A stretch of DNA of 64,000 nucleotides from an uncultured Campylobacterota bacterium (GTDB taxonomy: Bacteria; Campylobacterota; Campylobacteria; Campylobacterales; Sulfurovaceae). A program made the translations under genes and the position numbers. Numbering within the stretch: position 1 is the stretch's first letter; every line of letters starts with the position of its first letter. The notes below the pieces were generated by a model. It did no database searches and was not told the origin of the DNA. It saw nothing but the letters and a program-made list of their open reading frames with translations. The DNA lies in the NCBI GenBank assembly GCA_937141405.1, contig CAKZQQ010000008.1:1-64000 (forward strand). Reading direction: 5' to 3'. Shown here piece by piece: positions 8,937-18,277 of the stretch.

Positions 8937-9460
8937 TGAAAATTTCAAACATTGTCTTTGCCCCTTTGTTTGTCATTCTCATCCATTACTTTGCATTTAA
9001 AGATGTTGTTTTCGCATATCTTTGTATAGCATTTTTATACCTACTTTGGTTTTTAATTAAAAAAAAGCCCGTCACTGATGTAGTCATTGTGTCAACTTAT
9101 ATTGTTATACTGGCGATCGCCTACTATTTCTCATCGATAAAGATAGTAAAATTTATTCCGGCAATATTGTCACTAATCTTTGCGGTACTCTTTCTAGATT
9201 CATATCTCAATGGAAGGCATATGGTTCTTGGATTTACGAAACTATTTTATAAAAAAGAGCTCTCGCAAGAACAAAAAGTATTTCTAGAAAGAGGAGATCT
9301 TTACTGGGTTTTTGTAATGCTAATTAATACGGTCGTGCATCTCATTGTTGTCTATAGCTGTGATGATAATTTTTGGGCGTTTTACGCCTCAATAGGTTGG
9401 TATGGACTTTTTTTTAGCGCCCTAGCTATACAAATAATTTACGGAAAGGTTAGATATTAG
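8933..9460 (+). CDS. small polytopic membrane protein (COG4648-like)
   Basis: 175 residues, with five or six hydrophobic segments and a conserved-looking hydrophilic loop LGFTKLFYKKELSQEQ around residues 97-115. Membrane proteins of this size and pattern (COG4648) are regular members of aryl polyene clusters, normally next to the acyltransferase and LolA-like genes as here. Their job is not known; a role in handing the polyene to its lipid anchor or exporter is a fair guess. The start overlaps fabG by 4 bases, and the next gene begins at the base after its stop. Confidence 0.7.
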   Translation: MMKISNIVFAPLFVILIHYFAFKDVVFAYLCIAFLYLLWFLIKKKPVTDVVIVSTYIVILAIAYYFSSIKIVKFIPAILSLIFAVLFLDSYLNGRHMVLGFTKLFYKKELSQEQKVFLERGDLYWVFVMLINTVVHLIVVYSCDDNFWAFYASIGWYGLFFSALAIQIIYGKVRY

Positions 9461-10198
9461 ATGTTACGATGTTTTTTTGGTGCATTAGGTCACTTTATAT
9501 TTTTTGGATTGTTGGTTGGGCTAATAGTGCCCGGATATCTCTTCTATTTTATTTTCCGACCCTTTATTAACCGTCCAAGAGAGTTTTTTCAACGAGGTGC
9601 TGCCTTTGTTTATAGGATTTTTTTTGCGATAACTCCAAAAATTATTTTAGAGAAAGATTTATTGCCAACCATTCCTCAGGGAGTTATTTTTATATCCACG
9701 CATCAATCTATCCTTGACTTCCCGGCAATAGCCACCATTGTTGATAATTTTTTGATTTTTGCCAATGTTAATTTGGGTAAATATAAAATAGTAGAGAAGA
9801 TTACGGATTCTGTTGGAGTAAGATATATAAAAGGGAAAAAAATAGAAGAATTAAGCACTATGTATAAAGAGATTGAAGATCAACTCAACGCAAACGGTAA
9901 TGTCATCTATTTTCCTGAGGGCTCAAGGCATAGAGGCAACAAACTCTTGCCTTTCAAAAGAGGAGCATTTAAGATGGCAAAAAAGAAAAATAAGCCCATA
10001 GCCCCTATCATCATCGAAGGTGCATATAAGCTTCTTCCAAAAAAAACTTTTTGTTTTGCAAGCAACAAAACAGTCACTATCCATTTGAAAATGTTGTCAC
10101 CACTCAATCCAGGTGACTATACGAGTGAAGTTGAAATGATGCAACATGCGCAAAAAATCATGCAAGAAGAGAAGGATAGATTATGCGAATTATTGTAA
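9461..10198 (+). CDS. lysophospholipid-type acyltransferase (PlsC family)
   Basis: 245 residues with an N-terminal membrane anchor (about 5-30). The PlsC catalytic HX4D appears as STHQSILDFPAI near residues 81-92, and the substrate motif as FPEGSRHRG near 151-159. In aryl polyene clusters an acyltransferase of this family is thought to link the polyene or a fatty acid to the lipid anchor that holds the pigment in the outer membrane. It directly follows the COG4648-like gene and overlaps the LolA-like gene by 16 bases. A general phospholipid role is possible but less likely given the neighbours. Confidence 0.85.
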   Translation: MLRCFFGALGHFIFFGLLVGLIVPGYLFYFIFRPFINRPREFFQRGAAFVYRIFFAITPKIILEKDLLPTIPQGVIFISTHQSILDFPAIATIVDNFLIFANVNLGKYKIVEKITDSVGVRYIKGKKIEELSTMYKEIEDQLNANGNVIYFPEGSRHRGNKLLPFKRGAFKMAKKKNKPIAPIIIEGAYKLLPKKTFCFASNKTVTIHLKMLSPLNPGDYTSEVEMMQHAQKIMQEEKDRLCELL

Positions 10199-10662
10199 TC
10201 TTTATTCTCTGTATCAAATTTTCATTTTCAGCCGGTTATGATTTTGATGAGGTTCGCTTTATAAAAGCAATTGATGATAAAATATATAAAAGTGGGCATA
10301 TAGACATAGATGACTTCGTCGTAACGGTCACTTATAAAACGCCCTCTTATAAGAAAATTCTCAAAAAAGAAAATAATGTAACTATTGAGGGTTCTAGCGG
10401 GAATGTATATGGTTTGAAAGGAAAGGCTCTTTGGTACACAGATATGTATATTGATATCATGAGTAGGCTAGGAGAATATAAATCATTAAAGACAAATAAA
10501 GACTTTTATGTAGACAAAGAAGGTGAAGAGCTCCGAGTAACATTTTTGGAAGATGTCGGTGATGTTATCAAGAGTGCACTCGTTTTTGTAAAAAATCAAA
10601 AAGTAGTAAGCTTTAAGCTTTATATGCATAATGGCGATACCATAGAAATTATAAAAAAATGA
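10183..10662 (+). CDS. exported LolA-like carrier protein
   Basis: 159 residues with a signal peptide of about 17 residues (MRIIVIFILCIKFSFSA). The mature part is rich in short alternating strands with charged turns, as in LolA-type lipoprotein carriers, though I see no single diagnostic residue. Aryl polyene clusters usually carry a LolA-like gene just before the MMPL exporter, which is exactly the arrangement here (4-base overlap with the next gene). The likely role is periplasmic transfer of the lipidated polyene to the outer membrane. Confidence 0.6.
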   Translation: MRIIVIFILCIKFSFSAGYDFDEVRFIKAIDDKIYKSGHIDIDDFVVTVTYKTPSYKKILKKENNVTIEGSSGNVYGLKGKALWYTDMYIDIMSRLGEYKSLKTNKDFYVDKEGEELRVTFLEDVGDVIKSALVFVKNQKVVSFKLYMHNGDTIEIIKK

Positions 10663-12737
10663 GATATAGCAATCTACTTATTTTTATTGGTTTAGCTATA
10701 GTCTATTCTCTTTTTTTCTCTCATATCAGATATAGCACAAACTTTTTAGAGATATTTTTTACTAAAAAAAGTGTTAAAGTCTTAAATATTGCTAAGAAAA
10801 TAGGGAGTAATGAAGAGATATTGATAGCCAAAAAAGATTTTACACAAGAGAGCAAAAATGAACTTCGCAAGATAGCCTCTGAACTACAAAATATACCGGA
10901 GATACAAGAAGTATATTTTCAAAACACTCTATCCCCAAAGCTCAAAGAATACATGGTAAAAAATTATTATCTTCTAGCAGATTTCAAAAATGAGCGCCTT
11001 AGCTCAAAACAAATAGAGCAAAAATTTCAAGCATTGTATCAGCGACTTCACGACTCTGTCTTATATGAACCCGTTAATCCCTATGATCCCCTTGCCCTTT
11101 TTACATTAAAGGAGGAAGGGGAACGAGAGGATGTTTTTAAACTCAATGGTTTTGGCTATCTCATAAAGGCAACAACAAATATTGACACCTCAAGTGCCGA
11201 TTTATCACAGCGGCTCTATGATAAAGTAAATCATATATTAAGCGGGCATAAAGATGTCATTGCGATAGCTCCGTTCTTTTATCTTGTTGAGAATTCCAAC
11301 CATATAAAAAGTGATGCGCAACGTATTATGCTCATCGCAACTATTTTGCTACTTATTTTATACTTTTTTATCCTCAAGAATAGTAAGCTTTTTATAAACT
11401 CTATCCTCGCTATAGGCAGCTCAATCCTTGGTGCCGTTATGATAAGTTCGCTTTTTTATGAAAGCATCAATCTCCTCACTCTTGCTTTTGGGGTGAGCAT
11501 TACAACCATCTCTATAGATTATATGTTTCACTACTATTTTCACAATAATTTTACGCCTAAAACAAGTCATTTTCAAAAAAATGTTTTTTATGGTTTCTTA
11601 ACAACATTTGGTGTCTTTATAATTTTTAGCTTTATTGATATAGAATTTTTTTCCCAACTTGCTCTTTTTGGGGCAGTCTCCATAAGTATCGCCTTTCTAA
11701 TATTTAGTTTCATCTTTGTTCATCTAGGCATAAAAGAGCCAAATATCATAAAAGAAGAAAGAGAGAGAAAAGGGTTGCATCCTCTTTATGTGGTGATATT
11801 CTCTATCGTCTTGCTTGCTATAAGTTTTCAAAACTTAGAATTTGATTATGAACTAAAAAATTTAGACTATCAAAATAAAAAACTTATCGACACATCAAAA
11901 AGATTCAATGAGGGGTTTAATCAAAAGGGATACCAAAAGCTTCTTATAAGCGGCAAAACAAAAGAGCAACTTCTAGAAAATTATGAAGCAATATCAGACG
12001 AACACCCTTCGATGCTAGGAATAGGGAGATTTGTCTTAAGTCAAAAAAAATGTATGCAAAAACTTTTAACACTACGGCAATATAATTTTAGAACATTAAG
12101 AGATAATATAAAAAATATCTCTAAAAAGGTGGGCTTTTCAGAGAGTTTTGAAAAAGCTTACAATGGAACAGAAAAGCTAAACTGCGATCCTCCTATTTTT
12201 GATGATTTCAAATTTAAAATCATCAAAGAAGAGAACCTCTACTATACTTTAGCACTAATAGACCAAAAAGAGAAGATAAAAGAGAAGTCATATCTTCAGG
12301 TCATCGATATTGGAAAGATGTTAAAACAGGACATGAAAGAAATACGAGAAAGATTAATTACTTTTGTCTATATCTCTATGGCTTTTATACTATTGCTATT
12401 GCTATTTATTGCAAAAAAAGACTTTTATTACCCTTTGATGTACTTTCTCTTCCCGGTAAGTATAGTTTTGTTTACCATATCACTATTTTTCAAAATCAAC
12501 ATAATGCATATTTTCGCACTTATCATATTGTTAGCAATTAGTGTTGATTATGGATTTTATCTCTATGAAAAGAAGAATACTTCTGCAGTAAAAATAGCTA
12601 TAAAATATGCTCTATTGAGTACTTTTTGCGGATTTGGTTCATTGGTGCTCAGCAACACTGTAGCACTTTTTTCCATAGGCATGGTGATAACATTAGGCAT
12701 AAGCGCTATTTTTCTTTTACTTTATGTTAGTTTATGA
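10659..12737 (+). CDS. MMPL/RND family exporter
   Basis: 692 residues. One N-terminal membrane segment (about 5-22), a large periplasmic region (25-220), a block of five or six segments (about 222-360), a second periplasmic region (about 390-560), and a second block of segments to the C-terminus. This duplicated layout is that of MMPL 'predicted exporters' (COG4258), a standard part of aryl polyene clusters. Gly/Asp-containing segments such as ITTISIDYMFHYYF and AISVDYGFYLY would carry the proton relay. It likely extracts the polyene lipid from the inner membrane and hands it to the LolA-like protein. Confidence 0.85.
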   Translation: MRYSNLLIFIGLAIVYSLFFSHIRYSTNFLEIFFTKKSVKVLNIAKKIGSNEEILIAKKDFTQESKNELRKIASELQNIPEIQEVYFQNTLSPKLKEYMVKNYYLLADFKNERLSSKQIEQKFQALYQRLHDSVLYEPVNPYDPLALFTLKEEGEREDVFKLNGFGYLIKATTNIDTSSADLSQRLYDKVNHILSGHKDVIAIAPFFYLVENSNHIKSDAQRIMLIATILLLILYFFILKNSKLFINSILAIGSSILGAVMISSLFYESINLLTLAFGVSITTISIDYMFHYYFHNNFTPKTSHFQKNVFYGFLTTFGVFIIFSFIDIEFFSQLALFGAVSISIAFLIFSFIFVHLGIKEPNIIKEERERKGLHPLYVVIFSIVLLAISFQNLEFDYELKNLDYQNKKLIDTSKRFNEGFNQKGYQKLLISGKTKEQLLENYEAISDEHPSMLGIGRFVLSQKKCMQKLLTLRQYNFRTLRDNIKNISKKVGFSESFEKAYNGTEKLNCDPPIFDDFKFKIIKEENLYYTLALIDQKEKIKEKSYLQVIDIGKMLKQDMKEIRERLITFVYISMAFILLLLLFIAKKDFYYPLMYFLFPVSIVLFTISLFFKINIMHIFALIILLAISVDYGFYLYEKKNTSAVKIAIKYALLSTFCGFGSLVLSNTVALFSIGMVITLGISAIFLLLYVSL

Positions 12738-12773
12738 TAAAATTGCAAAAAAATTAATATCTTTGGGGAAAAG

Positions 12774-13928
12774 ATGCGCATATATGATATGGATAAAAAG
12801 TGCTATGTTGCTATTCAAAAGATAGATGAAGCTTGTAAAAAAATAGAGCAATTAAGCGATGCTCTCTATTGCTACAAAAATGAAATTTTTACCACAGTCT
12901 ACGACAAATCTCAGCCTGCACTTAAGTCCCATGTTGCATCTTTCAAAAAAGAGTATCTGGAACAAACTAATATGCAGTTTCTCTATTTTACCTCAGGAAC
13001 AACCGGATTGCCAACCGGCGTCTATAAAACAAAACAAAACTCTAGACAACAAGCATTGTCTATGATAAGTACTCTCCCGAAAAATATCAAATTTACAAGA
13101 GTTATTACAACCGTTCCTTTTGTCCATATTTACGGAGTTGATATAGGCGGAGTTGTTCCATTTGAGATGGACATAGACGTTTGGGCAAAAGAAAACTTTT
13201 TACCCGAAGAGTTAGCTTTAGAAGCAGCAATACCAAATACACTCATAATTACAACCCCGCTTTTTATCAAAGCACTCAATAGAATCAAAAAGCCTGTGCA
13301 TTTCGAAAAATCTTTTTTTATAACTTCTACTGCACCTCTTTCTCAAAAAGATGCCAAAGAGTTTAAAGAACACTATAGAAGTTCGGTAATGCAGCTTTTT
13401 GCTTCCACTGAAGCAGGAATTATGGGCTATAAGATTGATGACGAAGAGACATTTAAAACTTATAATTGTGTTCAAATTGGAGAAAACGACAGCAAGCTTA
13501 ACATATCTTCCCCTTTTGTTACACAAAAAGTTTTAAACAAGACCATTAAAGATGTTGTTTTACCTTTTCAAACAGAAGATATCGTTGAGATACTTGGAGA
13601 ACATGAATTTAAATTGCTTGGCAGAAGTTCAAATTTAGCAAAAATAGCCGGTAAAAGAATCTCTACTATCCAAATAGAAAATATTATTGAAAGTTTAGGG
13701 GAGGTAAAATGTGCACTTGTAAAAGTAAGAAAAGACGAAAAAGCATTGAGAGATGAAATTTTAGATATTTATATAGAATCAGATATTGAAATTAAACATA
13801 AAGATATAAGAGATATGTTTAAAGAAGTTTTTGGTCCTATAAACATTATTTTTAAAGTATATAATGGAATGGAGATAATAAAAAGTTCAGTCGGAAAAAA
13901 GATTGGATTTAAAGAAAAAACTAATTAG
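12774..13928 (+). CDS. AMP-ligase (acyl/aryl-ACP synthetase) of the cluster
   Basis: 384 residues, an adenylate-forming enzyme with the P-loop YFTSGTTGLPTG at 71-82 and the C-terminal hinge LLGRSSNLAKIAGKRIS. It is shorter than typical acyl-CoA synthetases (about 500) because the region before the P-loop is reduced. In aryl polyene pathways this enzyme activates the aromatic starter acid and loads it on the carrier protein. Here it would act on the product of the ammonia lyase, with the carrier-protein gene immediately after it. A 36-base gap with the sequence GGGGAAAAG provides its ribosome binding site. Confidence 0.8.
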   Translation: MRIYDMDKKCYVAIQKIDEACKKIEQLSDALYCYKNEIFTTVYDKSQPALKSHVASFKKEYLEQTNMQFLYFTSGTTGLPTGVYKTKQNSRQQALSMISTLPKNIKFTRVITTVPFVHIYGVDIGGVVPFEMDIDVWAKENFLPEELALEAAIPNTLIITTPLFIKALNRIKKPVHFEKSFFITSTAPLSQKDAKEFKEHYRSSVMQLFASTEAGIMGYKIDDEETFKTYNCVQIGENDSKLNISSPFVTQKVLNKTIKDVVLPFQTEDIVEILGEHEFKLLGRSSNLAKIAGKRISTIQIENIIESLGEVKCALVKVRKDEKALRDEILDIYIESDIEIKHKDIRDMFKEVFGPINIIFKVYNGMEIIKSSVGKKIGFKEKTN

Positions 13929-13929
13929 A

Positions 13930-14193
13930 ATGGAGAATATTTTGATAACTACTACAGATTTGAAATTAAAGCTTATTAGCGGATTAGGGCTTGAAGATAT
14001 AAGTGTTGACGATATAGGTGATGAGATGCCTCTTTTTGGAGAAGAGGGGCTTGGTTTGGATAGCGTTGATGCTATTGAGATAACACTTCTTGTAGAAAAA
14101 GAGTTTGGAGTTAAGATAAAAGATCTTGAAGAGAACAGTACAGTTTTTTCTACTCCAGAGACACTAACTCAATATATCAACAAAAACAGATAA
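13930..14193 (+). CDS. acyl carrier protein (second of two)
   Basis: 87 residues from ATG 13930. An in-frame ATG at 13903 lies inside the AMP-ligase gene, and a TTG at 13942 has a GGAG 6 bases upstream, so the exact start is open. The attachment motif GLGLDSVDAIE puts the phosphopantetheine on the Ser at about residue 45. Position directly after the AMP-ligase suggests it accepts the activated aryl starter, whereas the carrier at 2959 sits next to the extending ketosynthases; that division of labour is inference. Confidence 0.88.
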   Translation: MENILITTTDLKLKLISGLGLEDISVDDIGDEMPLFGEEGLGLDSVDAIEITLLVEKEFGVKIKDLEENSTVFSTPETLTQYINKNR

Positions 14194-14196
14194 AAG

Positions 14197-14559
14197 ATGG
14201 GTGAATTTCATATTCCTCACCAACCTCCCATTAGATTTGCTAGAGATATCATTAGCGCAAACACTCAAGAATGTCTTGTTAACGCTTCTTTCGATGAGAT
14301 TCCAACTCTAGGAATGCTATTGGAAGCAGCTGCACAAGGCAGTTTAGCTATGGCGGAAAATAACGACACCAATAAAATGGGTTTTTTAGTAAGTTTAAAA
14401 AATATAAAACTCTTAAAAGAGCCTGCAACAAAAAACTATATTGTGAAAGTGAAACTTGTAAGCAATCTTGATATTTTTAGAAGTAAAAAATTTGAAATTT
14501 TTGAGCATGAAAAATGCTTAGTGGCAACCGGAGATTTTTCTGTAATGTTACACAACTAA
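14197..14559 (+). CDS. 3-hydroxyacyl-ACP dehydratase, hot-dog fold (ApeP-like)
   Basis: 120 residues. The N-terminal HIPHQPPIRFARDII matches the 'PHRPPM' pattern of ApeP/FabZ-like dehydratases, and LLEAAAQGSLAMAE is the hot-dog helix. It should dehydrate the beta-hydroxyacyl-ACP left by the FabG-like reductase, building the conjugated double bonds. It starts 3 bases after the second carrier gene and is the last gene of the cluster; the next gene is an unrelated outer-membrane protein with its own start signals. Confidence 0.75.
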   Translation: MGEFHIPHQPPIRFARDIISANTQECLVNASFDEIPTLGMLLEAAAQGSLAMAENNDTNKMGFLVSLKNIKLLKEPATKNYIVKVKLVSNLDIFRSKKFEIFEHEKCLVATGDFSVMLHN

Positions 14560-14599
14560 AGATTTTACTTGCTTCTAAGAATGATATCATTATCAAAAA

Positions 14600-14621
14600 T
14601 AGCGTGTAAGCCCTTACGCTA
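14600..14621. other. bulged hairpin after the polyene cluster
   Basis: TAGCG pairs with CGCTA and, after a 2-base bulge, TAAG pairs with CTTA around a CC loop. On the plus strand it is not followed by a T-run, so it is a poor intrinsic terminator for the cluster. On the minus strand five Ts follow it, but no minus-strand gene reads into it. It may still stabilise the 3' end of the cluster transcript. Confidence 0.3.
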
Positions 14622-14769
14622 ATAATAAATTGGCTCATACTAAAACCTTCCCCCCCTTTGCTTAGTCTTGTCTCTTTCTATAAGTAATTCTCAATTTATA
14701 AGGCAGGAAGCATCAAACCATATTAAGCATACTTTTGATAGTATCTTTTAAGATTTGAGAGGAGCATCT

Positions 14770-15537
14770 ATGCTAAAAAAAATCATTCTATTTATCTTGG
14801 TGTCTTCATTTCTATTTTCCGAAGATTATACTCTTGAATATGGAATAGGAACAGGAGTTTTAAGTTATCCTAATTATATAGGGTCAAATTCACAAAGTAT
14901 TCTTGTATTTCCACACCCTTTCATCTCATTTAAATACAAAGATCTCACTATAGACAAAAATGGTATTCGGCAAAAGCTTTTCAATATAGATGGTCTTCGC
15001 GCAAAGCTGAGTGCTGGAGGTATGCTGCCGAGTAAAAGTACCGGAGCCAGAGAAGGAATGAAGGATTTTGATGTTACTTTTGAACTTGGACCTACCATAG
15101 AATATATGATCTATAATCAAGATAATTTCAATTTCTATTTTTCTCTACCTCTTCGTGGTGTTTTTAGCACTGATTTCAAAAGTATAGACTATGTAGGGAT
15201 TATAAGTGATCCTAAGCTTGCGTTAAATTGGAATATAAACGGTTATGATTTTGACCTCACCACAGGGCCTGTTTTTGCCAATTCACAATACCACGAATAC
15301 TATTATGGCGTTGCAACCGAATACACTACTCCTTTAAGATCTTATTATAAAGCCAAAAGCGGGTATAGCGGGTATGCAACCTCTTTTGGTTTCTCAAAAA
15401 GAATAGACTCATCTTTTTGGGTAGGCGCTTATATAAAATATTATGATCTTCACGGTGTTGTGTATGATGATAGTCCGCTCCTAGAAAACAATCATGCACT
15501 TTTTAGTGGATTTTCTATAGCCTATATATTTAATTAA
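14770..15537 (+). CDS. MipA/OmpV family outer-membrane protein
   Basis: 255 residues from ATG 14770, chosen because AGGAG lies 5 bases upstream; an upstream TTG at 14755 is in frame but has no such site. A signal peptide (MLKKIILFILVSSFLFS) is followed by alternating strands and a C-terminal IAYIFN ending in an aromatic/Asn pattern typical of outer-membrane barrels. The family (MltA-interacting protein/OmpV) forms small barrels of uncertain function. The 210-base gap before it separates it from the polyene cluster; convergent Fe-S gene starts one base after its stop. Confidence 0.85.
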   Translation: MLKKIILFILVSSFLFSEDYTLEYGIGTGVLSYPNYIGSNSQSILVFPHPFISFKYKDLTIDKNGIRQKLFNIDGLRAKLSAGGMLPSKSTGAREGMKDFDVTFELGPTIEYMIYNQDNFNFYFSLPLRGVFSTDFKSIDYVGIISDPKLALNWNINGYDFDLTTGPVFANSQYHEYYYGVATEYTTPLRSYYKAKSGYSGYATSFGFSKRIDSSFWVGAYIKYYDLHGVVYDDSPLLENNHALFSGFSIAYIFN

Positions 15538-15538
15538 T

Positions 15539-16825
15539 TTAACCCTTTAAAGCCTCAGCTATAAGCTCGAGTGGATTTTTAAATATCGTCTCAACGCCTG
15601 CACTATGCATCGCTTCACTCAGTTGCACTCTACACGCAGAGCACTCGGCACTTACATACGTTGCGCCTGTATCTCTTATCATGGCTGCTTTTGGTTTTCC
15701 GGCAAGCTCGGCAAATTTAAATTTTTCACTCTGCATCGTCACACCGCCAAACCCGCAACAGCGATTTGGATCACTCATCTCCACCATATTATAATTTTGG
15801 CTCAAAAGTTCTCGTGGCTCTTGGTAGATACCTTGTACTTTTCTTGCATGACAAGGATCATGATAGGCAACTATGCTATCAAATTTTTTCCCTTTTTTTG
15901 CCAAAAGTGATTTCAATTCGCTATTTTTATAGAGCCAATCTGTTGCCATATGAATCTTAGGTAAAAGCTTCTCGATACGAGGGATAAGCTCACTTTTTGA
16001 GTGATTTTTACAAAAAGTTATCCAATCGTGCTTAATCATAGCACTACAAGTTGCCTCCGGGATAATCATCGCATCATACTCATCCATAAATGTCTCAAAA
16101 TAGGCTACATTTTTCTCAATGAGATACTCCACAGAATTTACATCACCGGTAAAATACGCCGGAGCACCGCAACAAAGTTGATCTTTTGGGATAAATATCT
16201 CAACTTCAAGCGCTTGGAGTATCTCCACGAGACTATCACCAATGGTTGTGTAGTTATAGTTTGCCAAACAGCCGATAAAGATAGCCACCTTCTGTTTTGG
16301 TTTGCTTGAGGTGATATGCTCAGGGTAAGTGTTTAAAAAACTTTTGCTTGCCATAGAGGGCAATAGCCTTCCTTTTTTAATCATAGGGAGTGAAAATCTA
16401 GCCTTCAACCCTCGCCCTTGCGGATCCTCGCTAAGCGCACAGGTTCGCACCATATAGCCAAGCTTCATAGCAATATCCATCACAAATCGATACTTCAAAA
16501 GCCAAAAAAATGCCCGCTTGAACCAGCTAATGCCATAACGCTTGGCTATATCGGCTCTTACCTCTTCTATGACCGTATCGGTAGGGAGTGTATTTGGGCA
16601 AACATCGACACAGTTTGTACATAAAAAGCAACTCTCAAAGATATTTTTTGCGTTGCTATCAAGCTCCAAATCTCCTCTTTTGTAAGCGCCTAAAAGGTCT
16701 ATAAATCCTCTTGGGCTCGTAACCTCATCGGGGTTTATCTGATGGATGGTACAAACGGGGATACATTTCCCACACTTGATGCACTCATCGCTCACAGAAG
16801 TAAAATCAAAGATTTCTTTGCTCAT
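15539..16825 (-). CDS. (Fe-S)-binding oxidoreductase subunit, GlcF-like
   Basis: 428 residues. Two 4Fe-4S clusters are indicated by CIKCGKCIPVC (from residue 15) and CFLCTNCVDVCP. Two CCG domains follow (CCGAPAYFTGD and CCGFGGVTMQ), the heterodisulfide reductase-like pattern of glycolate/lactate oxidase iron-sulfur subunits. A GlcD-type flavoprotein is encoded far away at 56066-57448 and could be its partner. The gene lies one base downstream of hemN on the same strand, so the two are probably co-transcribed. The natural substrate (glycolate, lactate or another 2-hydroxy acid) is not readable. Confidence 0.85.
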   Translation of the reverse strand: MSKEIFDFTSVSDECIKCGKCIPVCTIHQINPDEVTSPRGFIDLLGAYKRGDLELDSNAKNIFESCFLCTNCVDVCPNTLPTDTVIEEVRADIAKRYGISWFKRAFFWLLKYRFVMDIAMKLGYMVRTCALSEDPQGRGLKARFSLPMIKKGRLLPSMASKSFLNTYPEHITSSKPKQKVAIFIGCLANYNYTTIGDSLVEILQALEVEIFIPKDQLCCGAPAYFTGDVNSVEYLIEKNVAYFETFMDEYDAMIIPEATCSAMIKHDWITFCKNHSKSELIPRIEKLLPKIHMATDWLYKNSELKSLLAKKGKKFDSIVAYHDPCHARKVQGIYQEPRELLSQNYNMVEMSDPNRCCGFGGVTMQSEKFKFAELAGKPKAAMIRDTGATYVSAECSACRVQLSEAMHSAGVETIFKNPLELIAEALKG

Positions 16826-16826
16826 A

Positions 16827-18197
16827 TCAAACCGTTTTAGAAAAGCTTTTTTTGTTCGCTTTATACTTGTTCATATAGGCATCAAAAGGCATGGCGATAT
16901 TGCGAATGAGCATTGCTCCCGTCTTATTTGCTTGTATCTTCTCTTGCGTTATCTCTATCAAATCAGCATCACTAAATGCTACAAGCTCACGCATCGCATC
17001 ATCAAAATAGTCACTAAAATCTATCTCAAACTTATCTTCTACACGCTTGATGTCGATAGAGAAATTTGCCATAAGCTCCATGATAACAGCTTTCCTGACA
17101 AGATCATCCATGCTCAGCTCAAGCCCACGCTCAAAAGGGAGCTTGCCACTATCAATGGCTGCTTCATAGAGTTTCATATCTTTTGTGTTTTGTGCATAAT
17201 GTCTCTCACCCTCACCTATACTCGTTAATCCTATACCAACAAGCATTGCACCGCCTTTGGTTGTATAGCCTTGAAAGTTTCTATGCAGTTCGCCCTTTGC
17301 TATGGCTGTAAAAAGTTCATCTTGTGGTTTTGCGAAATGATCCATCCCGACCATATTGAAACCATTGCTCTCAAAAAAATCAATCGTATATTTAAATATC
17401 TCAAGCTTCACACTCGGGTGGGGTAAGGTCGTCTCATCAAACTTTCGCATCGTCTTTTTGAGCCATGGCACATGCGCATAGTTAAAAACTGCAAGTCTAT
17501 CCGGGTCAAGACTCAAAACAAGATCAAGCGTCTTTTGAAAACTCTCTAAGCTCTGAAACGGTAATCCATAGATAAGATCGATATTGATAGAGCCGATATT
17601 ATACTCTCTCGCAAGTTTTACAGCATTAAGTGTTGTCTCATAAGGTTGTACTCTATGGATCTCCTCTTGGACTTTTGGATCAAAATCTTGTACACCAAAG
17701 CTGATTCTATTGAAACCGTGTTTTTGAAAAACTTGCATCTGCTCTTCATTAAAAAATCTTGGATCAATCTCGCAACTTATCTCGGCGTCTTTACTCCAAT
17801 TTGGAAAAACACTCTTCAGATAACTGACAATTTCATCCAAATTCTTTGCACTATAGTAAGTAGGTGTCCCACCGCCAAAATGGAATTGGATAATCTCTCT
17901 TTTTGTATCAAGATGTTTTGCCAAGATATCAATCTCTTTTTTGAGATATGCCACATACCGCTCAAGCTTCTCCTCCTTGGAGGTAAAAACGACATTGCAT
18001 CCGCAAAAATAACAAGCACTCCTGCAAAATGGGAGGTGAATATAGATTGAAAGTTTTTGATCACTAGGCTTACTCAAAAGCTCTATATACTTCTCATAAT
18101 TAAATGCATCACTAAACTCAAGTGCGGTCGGATAACTTGTATATCTCGGGCCTGGTTTAGAATATTTGCCGAATTTTTCAAAATCTATATTGCTCAT
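16827..18197 (-). CDS. hemN: oxygen-independent coproporphyrinogen III oxidase
   Basis: 456 residues, radical SAM enzyme. The cluster-binding cysteines are Cys58, Cys62 and Cys65 in FCRSACYFCGC, with an additional Cys67 typical of true HemN. HFGGGTP and the C-terminal HemN domain (from about residue 350) are present and length is normal. It decarboxylates coproporphyrinogen III to protoporphyrinogen IX in haem synthesis without oxygen. It is transcribed just before the GlcF-like gene; hemB is nearby at 21156-22127 on the same strand. Confidence 0.95.
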   Translation of the reverse strand: MSNIDFEKFGKYSKPGPRYTSYPTALEFSDAFNYEKYIELLSKPSDQKLSIYIHLPFCRSACYFCGCNVVFTSKEEKLERYVAYLKKEIDILAKHLDTKREIIQFHFGGGTPTYYSAKNLDEIVSYLKSVFPNWSKDAEISCEIDPRFFNEEQMQVFQKHGFNRISFGVQDFDPKVQEEIHRVQPYETTLNAVKLAREYNIGSINIDLIYGLPFQSLESFQKTLDLVLSLDPDRLAVFNYAHVPWLKKTMRKFDETTLPHPSVKLEIFKYTIDFFESNGFNMVGMDHFAKPQDELFTAIAKGELHRNFQGYTTKGGAMLVGIGLTSIGEGERHYAQNTKDMKLYEAAIDSGKLPFERGLELSMDDLVRKAVIMELMANFSIDIKRVEDKFEIDFSDYFDDAMRELVAFSDADLIEITQEKIQANKTGAMLIRNIAMPFDAYMNKYKANKKSFSKTV

Positions 18198-18277
18198 TGC
18201 TCTTCTTTGTTTCGTTTTATTATTTTAGCTGTCATTATTGGAACTATCTAGACGCCGTTGCATCTAAATGCTCTTTA

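Noticed and set aside
14579-14595. Palindrome AATGATATCATT before the MipA gene as a Fur box
   Set aside because: It lacks the one-base centre of the 7-1-7 Fur pattern and only half of the site fits.
14650-14656. Run of seven Cs upstream of the MipA gene as a phase-variable tract
   Set aside because: Seven is short for slipped-strand switching, it is about 110 bases before the start codon and not at a -10/-35 spacer that I can place.
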